From: 3-1-20CM-4-69-9 sp035623685
Lineage (GTDB): Bacteria > Actinomycetota > Thermoleophilia > Gaiellales > Gaiellaceae
Assembly: GCA_035623685.1 (NCBI GenBank)
Contig: DASPSY010000081.1
Coordinates: forward strand, 21,562-85,561
Direction of reading: 5' to 3'
Length of the DNA: 64,000 nucleotides
Within the stretch, counting starts at the first letter, position 1. Each line of letters begins with the position of its first letter. Positions 31,264 to 39,117 of this stretch are shown one piece after another. The notes below the pieces were generated by a model. That model had not been told where the DNA came from. It saw nothing but the letters and a program-made list of their open reading frames with translations, and did no database searches. The position numbers and the translations under genes are program-made.

Positions 31264-34200
31264 GCCCGCTCGATCGCCGGCTCGTCGATCCCGTCGGTGC
31301 GCAGGTCGACCGCGAGGACCTCGGCCTTGATCCAGTCGGCGTGCGCGAGCAGGTCGGCGTGGTCGGGCGGGAGCGTCACGACGATCCGGTCGGTCAGCTC
31401 GAACCCCGCCTCCTTGCGCTTGGTGTTGAGCAGGTGGATCAGGTCGAGCACCCGGCCCTCGAGGCGGAGCTCGTCGTCGAGCACCGGGTCGACGCCGACC
31501 GAGTAACGCTCGGAGTGTGCCCAGCCCGGCTCCGCCTCCCGCTCCATGATCAGCTCGTCCGGCGACAGATCGTGGCCTGCGACCCGGATCCGCCCGTCCG
31601 ACAGATCCTCGAAGTCATTCGAGGCGAGGCGCTCGCGCACCTCGGCCAGGTTGGCGCCGAGCCGCGGCCCGAGCACGGGCAGATTCGGCTTGTACGTGAA
31701 CTTGACGAGCGGCTGCGTCGCGTAATCGAGCTCCTTCACGCGGAGCTCGTCCTTGACCGCGTCCTCGTGCTCGGGCGCGATCGGCAGGCCGACCACGTGA
31801 ATGCGGCGGATCGGCTGGCGCAGCTTGAGGCCGCGCTCGGCACGCGCCTGGCGACCGAGCTCGACGATCTCCCGGACCTGCGCGACCTCGCGCAGCAAGG
31901 CGTCGTCGCGCCTCCCGGTTTCGGGCCAGCCGGCGAGGAACACGGACTCCGCCGCGTCGTTGCTGCGCAGAACCCGCCAGACATGTTCGGCGAGGAACGG
32001 CATCGCGGGCGCGACGACGCGCACCGACGTGACGAGCGCAGACCAGAGCGTCCACAGCGCTGCCGCGTCACCGTCCCAGAAGCGGCGGCGCGATCGGCGG
32101 ATGTACCAGTTCGAGAGATCGTCGACGAACGACTCGAACGACGCGACGACATCGGGAGTCCAGAAACGCTCGTACGCGTCCGTCAGCTCCTCGACGAGTT
32201 GGTCGGCGCGCGCGAGCAGCCAGCGGTCGAGCGTCTGCAGCCCGTCGGGCGCGCTCGCCGTCGGTGCGAACTCGACGATGCTCGCGTAGTCGACGAGGAA
32301 CTTGACCGAGTTCCAAAAGGTCAGCAGCCGACGCTTGATGTCGGTTGCAGGCCCGTACCCGAACTTGAGGTTCTGGCTCGGCACCTGCTCGCAGAACATC
32401 CAGCGCATCACGTCTGCGCCCATGTTCTCGAGTGCCTCCGCGGCGTCGATCGAGTTCCCCCACGATCGGTGCATCTCCCGCCCCGTCTCGTCGAGGAGCT
32501 TCTCGTAGGTCAGCACGCGCTCGTACGGCGAGCGGCCTACGAGCGTGACCGACATGAAGCTCTGCGAATAGAACCAGAGTCGGATCTGCTCGCGCATCTC
32601 CGAGATCCACTGCGCGGGGAACCACGTCTCCCAGTAGCCGTGATCGGGAAGGTCGGCGCCGGAGACGTCGCGCGACGCGCCGGTCGCATAGCCGTGCTCG
32701 ATCCACTCCGGGTTCTCCCAGCCGAGCGTGGAGAACGGGACGATGCCGGCGTCGAGCCAGGCATCGCCGACCTCCGGGATGCGACGGACCTCCGAGCCGC
32801 ACGACTCGCACGAGATCGGCACGTCGTCGATCCACGGGCGGTGCAGCTCCTGCAGCTGGTCGAGACCGCCGGTCGCGCGCTCACGCAGCTCCTCGAGCGA
32901 GCCGATGACGTTCAAAGTCCCGCAGTCGCAGGGGTAGAAGGGCAGCGGCAGGCCGAAGTAGCGTCGACGCGAGATGTTCCAGTCGCCCATGTTGCGCAGC
33001 CAGTCGTCCATGCGCTTCTGGTAGAAGCTCGGCGTCCACTCGACGGTCGCGTTCGCATCGAGCATCGGCTGGCGGATCTCGTCCGCGCGGATCAGCCAGT
33101 CGTCGGCGATACGAAAGACGAGTGGCGTCGAGCAGCGCCAGCAAACCGGGTAGCGGTGGACGATCGAGCCGGCCTCGACGAGACGGTTGCGACGCTCGAG
33201 CTCGACGACGACCGGCTTCTCGACGTCCTCGGTCGAGCGTCCTTCGAACTCGCCGTAGTCACGGTAGAAAATGCCCGCCTCGTCGATCGGCATCAACACC
33301 GGCAGCTCGTGGACCCGCGAGAGCTCGAAGTCCTCGGTGCCGCAACCTGGAGCGATGTGGACGATGCCCGAGCCTTCGTCGAGCGCGACGTCGTCCCACG
33401 GGATCACGCGGTGGACGACGCCTTGCTGCGCCGGCAGCCGGTCGAACGGCCCCTCGTAGCGAAGCCCGACGAGCTCCGCCCCGGGCACAGTGCGGACGAA
33501 GTCGCCGTCGGGCTTGCGCTCGACCGCCCACCAGTCGCCGTCGCGCGTGAGCCCGTACTCGGCGTCCGACCTGACCGCGGCGGCGACGTTCGCGGGCAGC
33601 GTCCAGGGCGTCGTCGTCCAGACGACCAGCGACTCGTGCTCGCGATCGAGCAGCGGGAATCGCACGTAGAGAGACGGGTGCGTCAGCTCCTCGTACGAGT
33701 TGATCAGCTCGTGCTGCGAGAGCGATGTGCCGCACCGGGGGCACCACTCGACCGAGCGATGGCCTAGATAAAGCCATTCACGCGCGTGGCACTCTTTGAG
33801 GAAGCGCCAGATGTACTCGATGTTCGTGTCGGAGAACGTGTAGTAGTCGTTGTCCCAGTCCATCCACATCCCGAGTCGCCTGCACTGCTCGGTGATCACC
33901 TCCGAGTACTCGGCGACGCGCTCCTTGCAGCGCGCCGCGAACTCGGCCAGCCCGTACTCCTCGATCTCGCGCTTGGAGTTCAGGCCGAGGTCGCGCTCGA
34001 CTCCGACCTCCACCCACAGGCCCTGGCAGTCGAACCCATTCTGGTAGCGGAGCTCGAAGCCGCGCATCGCCTTGTAGCGCTGGAAGACGTCCTTGAGCGT
34101 GCGACCCCAGCAGTGGTGCGCGCCCATCGGGTTGTTCGCCGTGATCGGCCCATCGATGAAGCTCCAGGCCGGCCCGCCGGCGTTGCGCTCCCGGACGCGG

Positions 34201-34286
34201 TCGAAGGTACGGTCGGACTCCCACCAGGCGAGGATCTCTTCCTCGAGCGCCGGGTGGTCGGGCACGGCCGGGAGCTTTGCGAACAT
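31260..34286 (-). CDS. ileS: Isoleucyl-tRNA synthetase (type 2 branch, degenerate KMSKS)
   Basis: A 1008-residue class I synthetase of the eukaryote-like IleRS branch. The N-terminal HIGH region reads NPMGAHHCWGR (residues 52-62), and YQNGFDCQGLWVEVGVE follows. Zinc-type cysteine pairs occur in CPRCGTS, CWRCSTP, CDCGT and CESCGS. The KMSKS position reads EMHRSWGNSID (about 604-614), lacking both lysines of KMSKS. The anticodon-binding domain and C-terminal extension follow. It is the only ileS in the window, so whether it is the housekeeping enzyme is open. A long open frame on the opposite strand (31341-33767) is a codon-bias shadow. Confidence 0.93.
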   Translation of the reverse strand: MFAKLPAVPDHPALEEEILAWWESDRTFDRVRERNAGGPAWSFIDGPITANNPMGAHHCWGRTLKDVFQRYKAMRGFELRYQNGFDCQGLWVEVGVERDLGLNSKREIEEYGLAEFAARCKERVAEYSEVITEQCRRLGMWMDWDNDYYTFSDTNIEYIWRFLKECHAREWLYLGHRSVEWCPRCGTSLSQHELINSYEELTHPSLYVRFPLLDREHESLVVWTTTPWTLPANVAAAVRSDAEYGLTRDGDWWAVERKPDGDFVRTVPGAELVGLRYEGPFDRLPAQQGVVHRVIPWDDVALDEGSGIVHIAPGCGTEDFELSRVHELPVLMPIDEAGIFYRDYGEFEGRSTEDVEKPVVVELERRNRLVEAGSIVHRYPVCWRCSTPLVFRIADDWLIRADEIRQPMLDANATVEWTPSFYQKRMDDWLRNMGDWNISRRRYFGLPLPFYPCDCGTLNVIGSLEELRERATGGLDQLQELHRPWIDDVPISCESCGSEVRRIPEVGDAWLDAGIVPFSTLGWENPEWIEHGYATGASRDVSGADLPDHGYWETWFPAQWISEMREQIRLWFYSQSFMSVTLVGRSPYERVLTYEKLLDETGREMHRSWGNSIDAAEALENMGADVMRWMFCEQVPSQNLKFGYGPATDIKRRLLTFWNSVKFLVDYASIVEFAPTASAPDGLQTLDRWLLARADQLVEELTDAYERFWTPDVVASFESFVDDLSNWYIRRSRRRFWDGDAAALWTLWSALVTSVRVVAPAMPFLAEHVWRVLRSNDAAESVFLAGWPETGRRDDALLREVAQVREIVELGRQARAERGLKLRQPIRRIHVVGLPIAPEHEDAVKDELRVKELDYATQPLVKFTYKPNLPVLGPRLGANLAEVRERLASNDFEDLSDGRIRVAGHDLSPDELIMEREAEPGWAHSERYSVGVDPVLDDELRLEGRVLDLIHLLNTKRKEAGFELTDRIVVTLPPDHADLLAHADWIKAEVLAVDLRTDGIDEPAIERA

Positions 34287-34293
34287 CTGCGGA

Positions 34294-34299
34294 AGTCTA
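34294..34299 (-). promoter_or_regulatory. -10-like TAGACT before ileS
   Basis: On the reverse strand TAGACT ends 7 nt before the ATG at 34286. The 94-nt gap to trxA therefore holds at least the ileS promoter. Confidence 0.4.
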
Positions 34300-34380
34300 G
34301 GGACAGCTTCGGGAATCTCCGGCGCCGGCGCGCCGTTTCAACCCGAGTCAAGCTGGAAACAGAACGAGCGAAAGGAATCG

Positions 34381-34701
34381 ATGTCTACAGCAGTGAAGGC
34401 CACCGACTTCGACCAGGAGGTCCTGCAGAGCGACAAGCCGGTCCTCGTCGACTTCTGGGCGGAGTGGTGCGGCCCGTGTCATGCCGTCTCGCCGATCCTC
34501 GAGCGGATCGCGGACGAACGGTCGGAGGAGCTCAAGCTCGTGAAGGTGAACATCGACGAGGAGCAGGAACTGGCGATGCGCTACGGCGTCCAGTCCATCC
34601 CGATGATGATCCTGTTCAAGGACGGCGAGCCCGCGGCTGCGACGGTCGGCGCCCAGCCGAAGACCGCGCTCGAGCGCGCGCTCGGCTTGACCGCCGCGTA
34701 G
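34381..34701 (+). CDS. trxA: Thioredoxin
   Basis: A 106-residue cytoplasmic thioredoxin with the redox motif WCGPC (C30, C33), preceding VDFWAEW and the cis-proline segment QSIPMMILF. It reduces disulfides and can recycle peroxiredoxins. AAAGGAATCG before the ATG at 34381 fixes the start. The frame is open upstream but is antisense to ileS there. Divergent from ileS. Confidence 0.96.
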   Translation: MSTAVKATDFDQEVLQSDKPVLVDFWAEWCGPCHAVSPILERIADERSEELKLVKVNIDEEQELAMRYGVQSIPMMILFKDGEPAAATVGAQPKTALERALGLTAA

Positions 34702-34703
34702 AG

Positions 34704-34734
34704 GCCGCGGTCTCAGCTCACAGATCGCCGCGGC
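34704..34734. terminator. Hairpin between trxA and the small reverse-strand ORF
   Basis: GCCGCGG (34704-34710) pairs with CCGCGGC (34728-34734) across a 17-nt loop, exactly filling the gap between two convergent stop codons. No U-run follows. Confidence 0.4.
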
Positions 34735-34887
34735 TCAGCGTTCCTGGGCGTCCAGGAAGGCGAGAAACGCCGCATGCTTTGCGAGCAGGAGCTCGATCTC
34801 GGCGACACCGGCACCGGCCCAGTCCTCGAGCCAGCTCTCGTTCTCGCTGAGATCGTCCTCGATGTAGTGAAGGCCGCGCTCACTCAT
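34735..34887 (-). CDS. Small acidic protein, unknown function
   Basis: A 50-residue ORF from the ATG at 34887 (MSERGLHYIEDD...). The sequence is acidic in its first half (DDLSENESWLEDW) and helical in its second (VAEIELLLAKHAAFLAFL). GTGAGACC before the ATG is a weak ribosome-binding site. A start at 34923 would lie inside an inverted repeat and is less likely. The ORF is framed by a hairpin on each side and no other gene fits here, so it is probably real. No family recognised. Confidence 0.5.
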   Translation of the reverse strand: MSERGLHYIEDDLSENESWLEDWAGAGVAEIELLLAKHAAFLAFLDAQER

Positions 34888-34920
34888 CGGTCTCACTATC
34901 GGGCGCCCGGTGGTGGCTGC

Positions 34921-34962
34921 CATGGGCCGATCGGCTCAACTTCGTAGGCCGTTCGGCCCATG
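34921..34962. repeat. Imperfect inverted repeat containing a motif shared with 28977-28993
   Basis: CATGGGCCGATCGGCT (34921-34936) and its near reverse complement (34946-34962) form a long stem with one mismatch and one bulge around a 9-nt loop. Its right half, read on the reverse strand, matches 28977-28993 exactly over 17 nt. It lies 17 nt beyond the Nudix stop and may act as a terminator. Confidence 0.5.
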
Positions 34963-34979
34963 GGGCGGCAGGCGGGTTG

Positions 34980-35486
34980 CTAGGCGCCCTCCTCCCGCCA
35001 CGCTCGCAGCACATCGGGGATGAGCGGCGCAAACGCGAGCTCGTCGTCGGCCGGCAGCGCCTCGCGCGCGAACCAGCGAAGCTCGGCGACGTCGTCACTC
35101 GGACGAGGCTCACCCGTACTCAGACGCCCTCGCCAGAAGAGGTTGAGCGTGGCCCTGCCGTCGTACGAGCCGGTCCACGTCCCGAGCAGGTCGCCCGGCG
35201 CGAAGTCGACGCCCGTTTCCTCGTGTACCTCACGCCGAACGCCGTCGAGCGGATGCTCGCCCTCGTGGACGAAGCCGCCGAGGCAATCCCACAGGCCCCG
35301 ATCGGGCTCGACCCCGCGTCGCGCGAGCAGCAGGCGACCCTGGTCGTCTTCCGGCAAGGCGCTCGCCGTGACGGCCGAGTGCCCGTACAGCACGAAGCCG
35401 CACTCGGCGCACTCGACCCGGTCGCCGTGCCGCGTAAGCTGACCGGCGCAGCGCGGACAGTAGATCCACCCGTCGAGCAACGACAT
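34980..35486 (-). CDS. Zinc-ribbon Nudix hydrolase (NudC-like)
   Basis: A 168-residue protein starting MSLLDGWIYCPRC. The N-terminal zinc ribbon (CPRC...CAEC) is followed by a full Nudix box GGFVHEGEHPLDGVRREVHEETG. This layout is shared with NADH pyrophosphatase and decapping NudC, although it is shorter than full-length NudC and lacks the SQPWPFPxS tail motif, so the substrate is uncertain. The frame is open upstream to 37028, but that part is antisense to real genes. It is divergent from the cyclic-nucleotide-binding protein gene by 48 nt. Confidence 0.85.
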   Translation of the reverse strand: MSLLDGWIYCPRCAGQLTRHGDRVECAECGFVLYGHSAVTASALPEDDQGRLLLARRGVEPDRGLWDCLGGFVHEGEHPLDGVRREVHEETGVDFAPGDLLGTWTGSYDGRATLNLFWRGRLSTGEPRPSDDVAELRWFAREALPADDELAFAPLIPDVLRAWREEGA

Positions 35487-35534
35487 CGAGCGAACGATGC
35501 ACGATCGGAACGAGCAGCACCGAGGCACCGCGAG

Positions 35535-35912
35535 ATGAGCCCACGGGCCGCCGGCGCGACCGCGCACGAGCTGTCTCGAGTCGGCTTGCTGGCGTCGCTG
35601 CCGGGCGAGACGCTGCTCCGCCTCGCTCAGCGCATGCGGCGCGAGGACCTCCCTGCCGGCGCGGGAGTCGTCGCCGAGGGCGAAGACGGCGACCGCTTCT
35701 ACGTCGTCCTCCGCGGCATGTTGACCGTGACACAGGAAGCGCGAGGCCCACAACGCGTACTGCGCCCAGGCGACTACTTCGGCGAGGTCGCGCTCGCAAT
35801 GCACATCCCGCGCACGGCCTCGGTGCACGCGCTCACGCCGGTGACGCTCGCGAGCTGTGACGCAGCGACGTTCGACGAGTTCGTGCGGCCGCTCTTTGCG
35901 GACGACTCCTAG
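35535..35912 (+). CDS. Stand-alone cyclic-nucleotide-binding domain protein
   Basis: A 125-residue protein that is essentially one CRP/cNMP-binding domain: LSRVGLLASLPGETLLRLA, then GDRFYVVLRGMLTV, a PGDYFGEVAL phosphate-binding cassette and RTASVHALTP. The Arg of the cassette's usual RxA is present as RTAS. There is no DNA-binding or kinase output. It could sense a product of the cyclase-type protein at 20009, but they are 15 kb apart. The stop shares CTAG with the convergent lipoprotein gene. Confidence 0.85.
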   Translation: MSPRAAGATAHELSRVGLLASLPGETLLRLAQRMRREDLPAGAGVVAEGEDGDRFYVVLRGMLTVTQEARGPQRVLRPGDYFGEVALAMHIPRTASVHALTPVTLASCDAATFDEFVRPLFADDS

Positions 35913-37837
35913 GGGAGCGGTCGGAACTCGAGCACCGCGCGGCTCGCCGAGGTCGAGGCACCGCCGAGGACGACCACACCGCCGTGGACCTCGACCGCGT
36001 CCGCATCGGCAAGAGGCTGCGGTAGGCGGCCGACAACTCGCACGCTGCCAGTCACCGGATCGATCCGGAGGATCCGCGCACTTGCGCGGCCGTCCGACAG
36101 TCGGCCACCGACCAGGTAGAGCGCCCCGCTCGCCGCGACGAGCGGCGCGTGCGCGAGCGGTTCTGGCAGTCGACCCAGTCGCCGGACGGTTCCCGTCGCC
36201 GGATCGAATGCATCGATCGCGGTCGTCGCTCCGGACGGCGTCAGCCCGCCGGCGACGTAGATCGTCTTCCCGAGAGCGGCGACGCCTGCGTAGCGCAACC
36301 CATGCGGCAGCCTGCCGACCACCGTCATCCGCGTTCCGCGAACTCGAAGAATCGCCGTCGCGAAGCGCGAGCCCGTGTATCCCCCGACGAGGTACGAGTC
36401 GGCACCGACCGTTGCCGCACCGAGATCCGACAGCGGTTCGGCGAGCTGCCCGATCGTGCGCGCGGTCCCGGTGGCCCCGTCGACGCGCACGACGGCGGAG
36501 GACGACACTGCCTGGCCGCCGCCGTAGAGGTACACCCGGCCGCCGGCGAGAACGGCCGCGTCGTCGTGCGTCGGCATCGGGAGCCTGCCTCCGGCCGCGA
36601 GCGACTGCGGCGGCCCGATCAGCACCTCGTCGGAGGACGTGTCGCGGACGAGCCCGCCGAGGACGACCAGCCGCCCGTCCGGAAGCGCGACTGCCGCAAG
36701 GCGCGACGCGGCTCGAGGCAACGAGCCGACCTTGGTGACGACGACGTGGGGGGCCGGCGCCGTTCGCGCGGTCGTCGTCGGGGCGCTCGGCCGGGCCCGG
36801 GTCGCCGAAGGAAGGAAGTCGAGGCCGTCCGGCTTGTCGAGATAGCCGGGTGCCGAGCCGGACACGCCGGTGTGGCCGTACTGCCAGACGATCCTTTTCG
36901 TGCGTGGATCGATCAGGATCACGCGCTGGTTGTAGTCGTCGTTCGCCGCAATGAGACCATTGGGGAACCGCACGGCGAGCGACGGCTTGGCAAGCATGTT
37001 CGGACCGCTCGGAGCACCGAACGACCACGTCACGCGGCCGGTGCGCGTGAGCTCGACGATCGTCCCGGGGACCGTGAAGCTCGCGACCAGGATGCGGCCG
37101 TCCGGGAGGAGCTGCGCGTCGCTCGGATAGGGCACCGGTGACTGGACCGACCAGACGAGACGCCCGCGCGGGTCGAGCCGGTCGATCCAGCCTGGGGGGC
37201 CGATCTCGGTCACGAGCAAACCCCCGTCTGGCAGCGGCGTGTCCCCGTTCGGGCTGGCGAAGCCACGCGGAGGCTCGTGGACGCAGCTCCCGCCGATCAC
37301 GCGCTGCACGCGCTCGCTGTGCGAAAGAACGACGATCCGACAGTTGCGGATGTCCGCCGTCGTCGTCGAGCCGTTCGGCAGACGGTACGCATCGTCCGGC
37401 GTGTCCAGGTAGCCGGAGTTCGAGCCGGGGACCGCGTCGTGCCCGTAGCGCCAGATCGGCTGCTTCGTCGTCAGCGACATCTCCGTGAGCGTGTCGTTGA
37501 ACTCCTCGTTCGTGATCACCGAGCGGTAGCCCGGAGTGAAGAACGCGTCATCCGGTCCGCGCAGCGGCCCGGAGCTCCACACGATGCGCTTCGACGGGCT
37601 GAGGAGAACGACACGGTTGTTGTCGCGATCGGCGACGAGCAGATAGCCCGGCAGCGGCCAGGCCGGGACCGGCGGGAGGTGGAGAACCTGCTGCGCCGGC
37701 TCCAACCGCCTGACGGTGACGAGTCGCGAGCGCACGGCCTGTGACGGTGTCGACTGCTTGTGCACGGCTGTCTGCCCGCCGCCCGACGAACAGCCCGCGA
37801 GGAGGACCAGCGGGACGGCGGCGAGGCGACGTCGCAT
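35909..37837 (-). CDS. Exported lipoprotein with two beta-propeller halves (NHL/ASST-like plus Kelch-like)
   Basis: A 642-residue lipoprotein with lipobox LLAGC at about 12-16. Residues about 60-345 resemble an NHL/arylsulfotransferase-type propeller with repeats of the type YLLVADRDNNRVVLL and TKRIVWQYGHTG. A Thr/Ala/Pro-rich linker (about 348-365) leads to a second propeller of Kelch-like blades (LPDGRLVVLGG, GRVYLYGG, LYLVGG, VVVLGG). No catalytic residues for sulfotransfer are obvious. It is likely a surface binding or scaffold protein, and the ligand is unknown. Confidence 0.75.
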   Translation of the reverse strand: MRRRLAAVPLVLLAGCSSGGGQTAVHKQSTPSQAVRSRLVTVRRLEPAQQVLHLPPVPAWPLPGYLLVADRDNNRVVLLSPSKRIVWSSGPLRGPDDAFFTPGYRSVITNEEFNDTLTEMSLTTKQPIWRYGHDAVPGSNSGYLDTPDDAYRLPNGSTTTADIRNCRIVVLSHSERVQRVIGGSCVHEPPRGFASPNGDTPLPDGGLLVTEIGPPGWIDRLDPRGRLVWSVQSPVPYPSDAQLLPDGRILVASFTVPGTIVELTRTGRVTWSFGAPSGPNMLAKPSLAVRFPNGLIAANDDYNQRVILIDPRTKRIVWQYGHTGVSGSAPGYLDKPDGLDFLPSATRARPSAPTTTARTAPAPHVVVTKVGSLPRAASRLAAVALPDGRLVVLGGLVRDTSSDEVLIGPPQSLAAGGRLPMPTHDDAAVLAGGRVYLYGGGQAVSSSAVVRVDGATGTARTIGQLAEPLSDLGAATVGADSYLVGGYTGSRFATAILRVRGTRMTVVGRLPHGLRYAGVAALGKTIYVAGGLTPSGATTAIDAFDPATGTVRRLGRLPEPLAHAPLVAASGALYLVGGRLSDGRASARILRIDPVTGSVRVVGRLPQPLADADAVEVHGGVVVLGGASTSASRAVLEFRPLP

Positions 37838-37897
37838 TGCTCGAATCTCTACCCCTGTGAGGTTAAGGGTCGATGAGCCGCCCGCGCGGCCGACGGT

Positions 37898-38707
37898 CTA
37901 GCCGCCAGCCTCCCGGATGACAGCGTCGGAAAGGCGAGGCCACGCGTCCTTCGCCCACTGCCCGAACTCGAGATCGGTCAGGCACACGAGCGTGACGCCT
38001 GCAACCGGGTCGACCCAGACGAAGGCACCGCTCCCGCCGAAGTGCCCGAACGTCTGCGGGGAGTTCAGCGCGCCCGTCCAGTGCGGCGCCTTGTGAGCAC
38101 GGAGCTCGAAGCCGAGGCCCCAGTCATTCGGGTCGAACCGGCCGAAGTCCGGCACGACGCCCGCAAGCCCTGCGAACTGCACGGACGTCGCCTCCGACAA
38201 CGTCTCCGGCGCGACGAGCCGCGGTGCCTGCAGCTCCCTGGCGAGCAGCACGAGGTCGTCGAGCGATCCGTGCAGGTCCGCCGCCGGGGAGCCGCGCAGC
38301 TCGGCCCGCATCCCGAGCGGGCGCAGGACAGCCTCGCGCAGGTACCGCTCGAACGGCATCTCGACCCGGACCTCGACGTGCTCGGCGAGCACGTCGAACC
38401 CGACGTTCGAGTAGATCCGCCGGCGGCCCGGCGGGTTGACCGGCCCCCCGGCCTCGAAGGGAAGGCCGGACGTGTGCGCGAGCAGGTGCCGCACGGTCGA
38501 GCCCTCTGGCCCCGCCTGCTCGTCCAGGTCGATCGAGCCTTCTTCTGCGGCGACCAGCGCCGCCATCGTCGTGGCGAGCTTCGTCACCGACGCCCAGCGA
38601 AACTCGCGGCTGCGATCCCCGACGGCGACGGAATCGGCATCTGAGCGGACAACCGCCACCGCGGCATTCGGGGCAGGCCAGGTCTCCACTTGCCGGATTG
38701 CCTCCAC
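37898..38707 (-). CDS. Serine hydrolase, beta-lactamase/DD-peptidase family
   Basis: A 269-residue penicillin-binding-fold hydrolase. The SxxK motif is SVTK with nucleophile S40, the YxN motif is YSN near 104, and the third motif appears as HFGGSG near 220. The N-terminal signal peptide is absent. Esterase, peptidase and beta-lactamase-like roles are all possible. The start is GTG at 38707. It is divergent from ridA by 17 nt. Confidence 0.85.
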   Translation of the reverse strand: MEAIRQVETWPAPNAAVAVVRSDADSVAVGDRSREFRWASVTKLATTMAALVAAEEGSIDLDEQAGPEGSTVRHLLAHTSGLPFEAGGPVNPPGRRRIYSNVGFDVLAEHVEVRVEMPFERYLREAVLRPLGMRAELRGSPAADLHGSLDDLVLLARELQAPRLVAPETLSEATSVQFAGLAGVVPDFGRFDPNDWGLGFELRAHKAPHWTGALNSPQTFGHFGGSGAFVWVDPVAGVTLVCLTDLEFGQWAKDAWPRLSDAVIREAGG

Positions 38708-38713
38708 GCGGCG

Positions 38714-38719
38714 ATGCTA
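38714..38719 (-). promoter_or_regulatory. -10-like TAGCAT inside a 17-nt divergent gap
   Basis: On the reverse strand TAGCAT ends 6 nt before the GTG of the serine hydrolase gene. On the forward strand the overlapping GATGCT (38713-38718) ends 6 nt before the ridA ATG, so one element may serve both directions. Confidence 0.35.
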
Positions 38720-38724
38720 GCCCG

Positions 38725-39117
38725 ATGGAAAGGCGCCTCGTTCCCACCCGCTCCCCCTACGCCGCACTCGCCGGCTACTCGCGCGCCGTCCGCGTCGGGG
38801 AACACGTCTACGTGGCGGGAACGGCGCCGATCATGGAGGACGATGCCGACCCGCCCGGCGATGCATACGGCCAGGCGAAACGGTGCTTCGAGATCATCGT
38901 CGCGGCGCTCGCCGAGGTGGATGCCGGCCCGAAGGACGTCGTGCGCACGCGCGTGTACCTGACGGACGGCGCGCACTGGGAGGGCGCCGGCCGCGCGCAC
39001 GGCGAGTTGTTCGCCGACGTCCGGCCTGCGAACACGACCGTCGTCGTCGGCGCGCTCCTCGATCCGCGCTGGCTGATGGAGATCGAGGTCGAGGCGGTCG
39101 TCGCCGAGGGACGATGA
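38725..39117 (+). CDS. RidA-family (YjgF/UK114) protein
   Basis: A 130-residue trimeric-type deaminase-fold protein. It has RAVRVGEHVYVAGTAP, QAKRCFEIIVAALAEV, VRTRVYLTD and the C-terminal MEIEVEAVV. RidA proteins hydrolyse reactive enamine/imine intermediates made by PLP enzymes. The subfamily's catalytic arginine is visible as R123-like DPRWLMEIE rather than the classic PxxRxxxE position, so true RidA activity is uncertain. It overlaps the following ligase gene by ATGA. Confidence 0.85.
   Translation: MERRLVPTRSPYAALAGYSRAVRVGEHVYVAGTAPIMEDDADPPGDAYGQAKRCFEIIVAALAEVDAGPKDVVRTRVYLTDGAHWEGAGRAHGELFADVRPANTTVVVGALLDPRWLMEIEVEAVVAEGR

Noticed and set aside
31341..33767. A forward-strand open frame of 808 codons opposite ileS
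   Set aside because: It is a mirror of ileS codon bias in GC-rich DNA. Its sequence is Arg/Asp/Val-rich with no family resemblance and the ileS frame is fully conserved.
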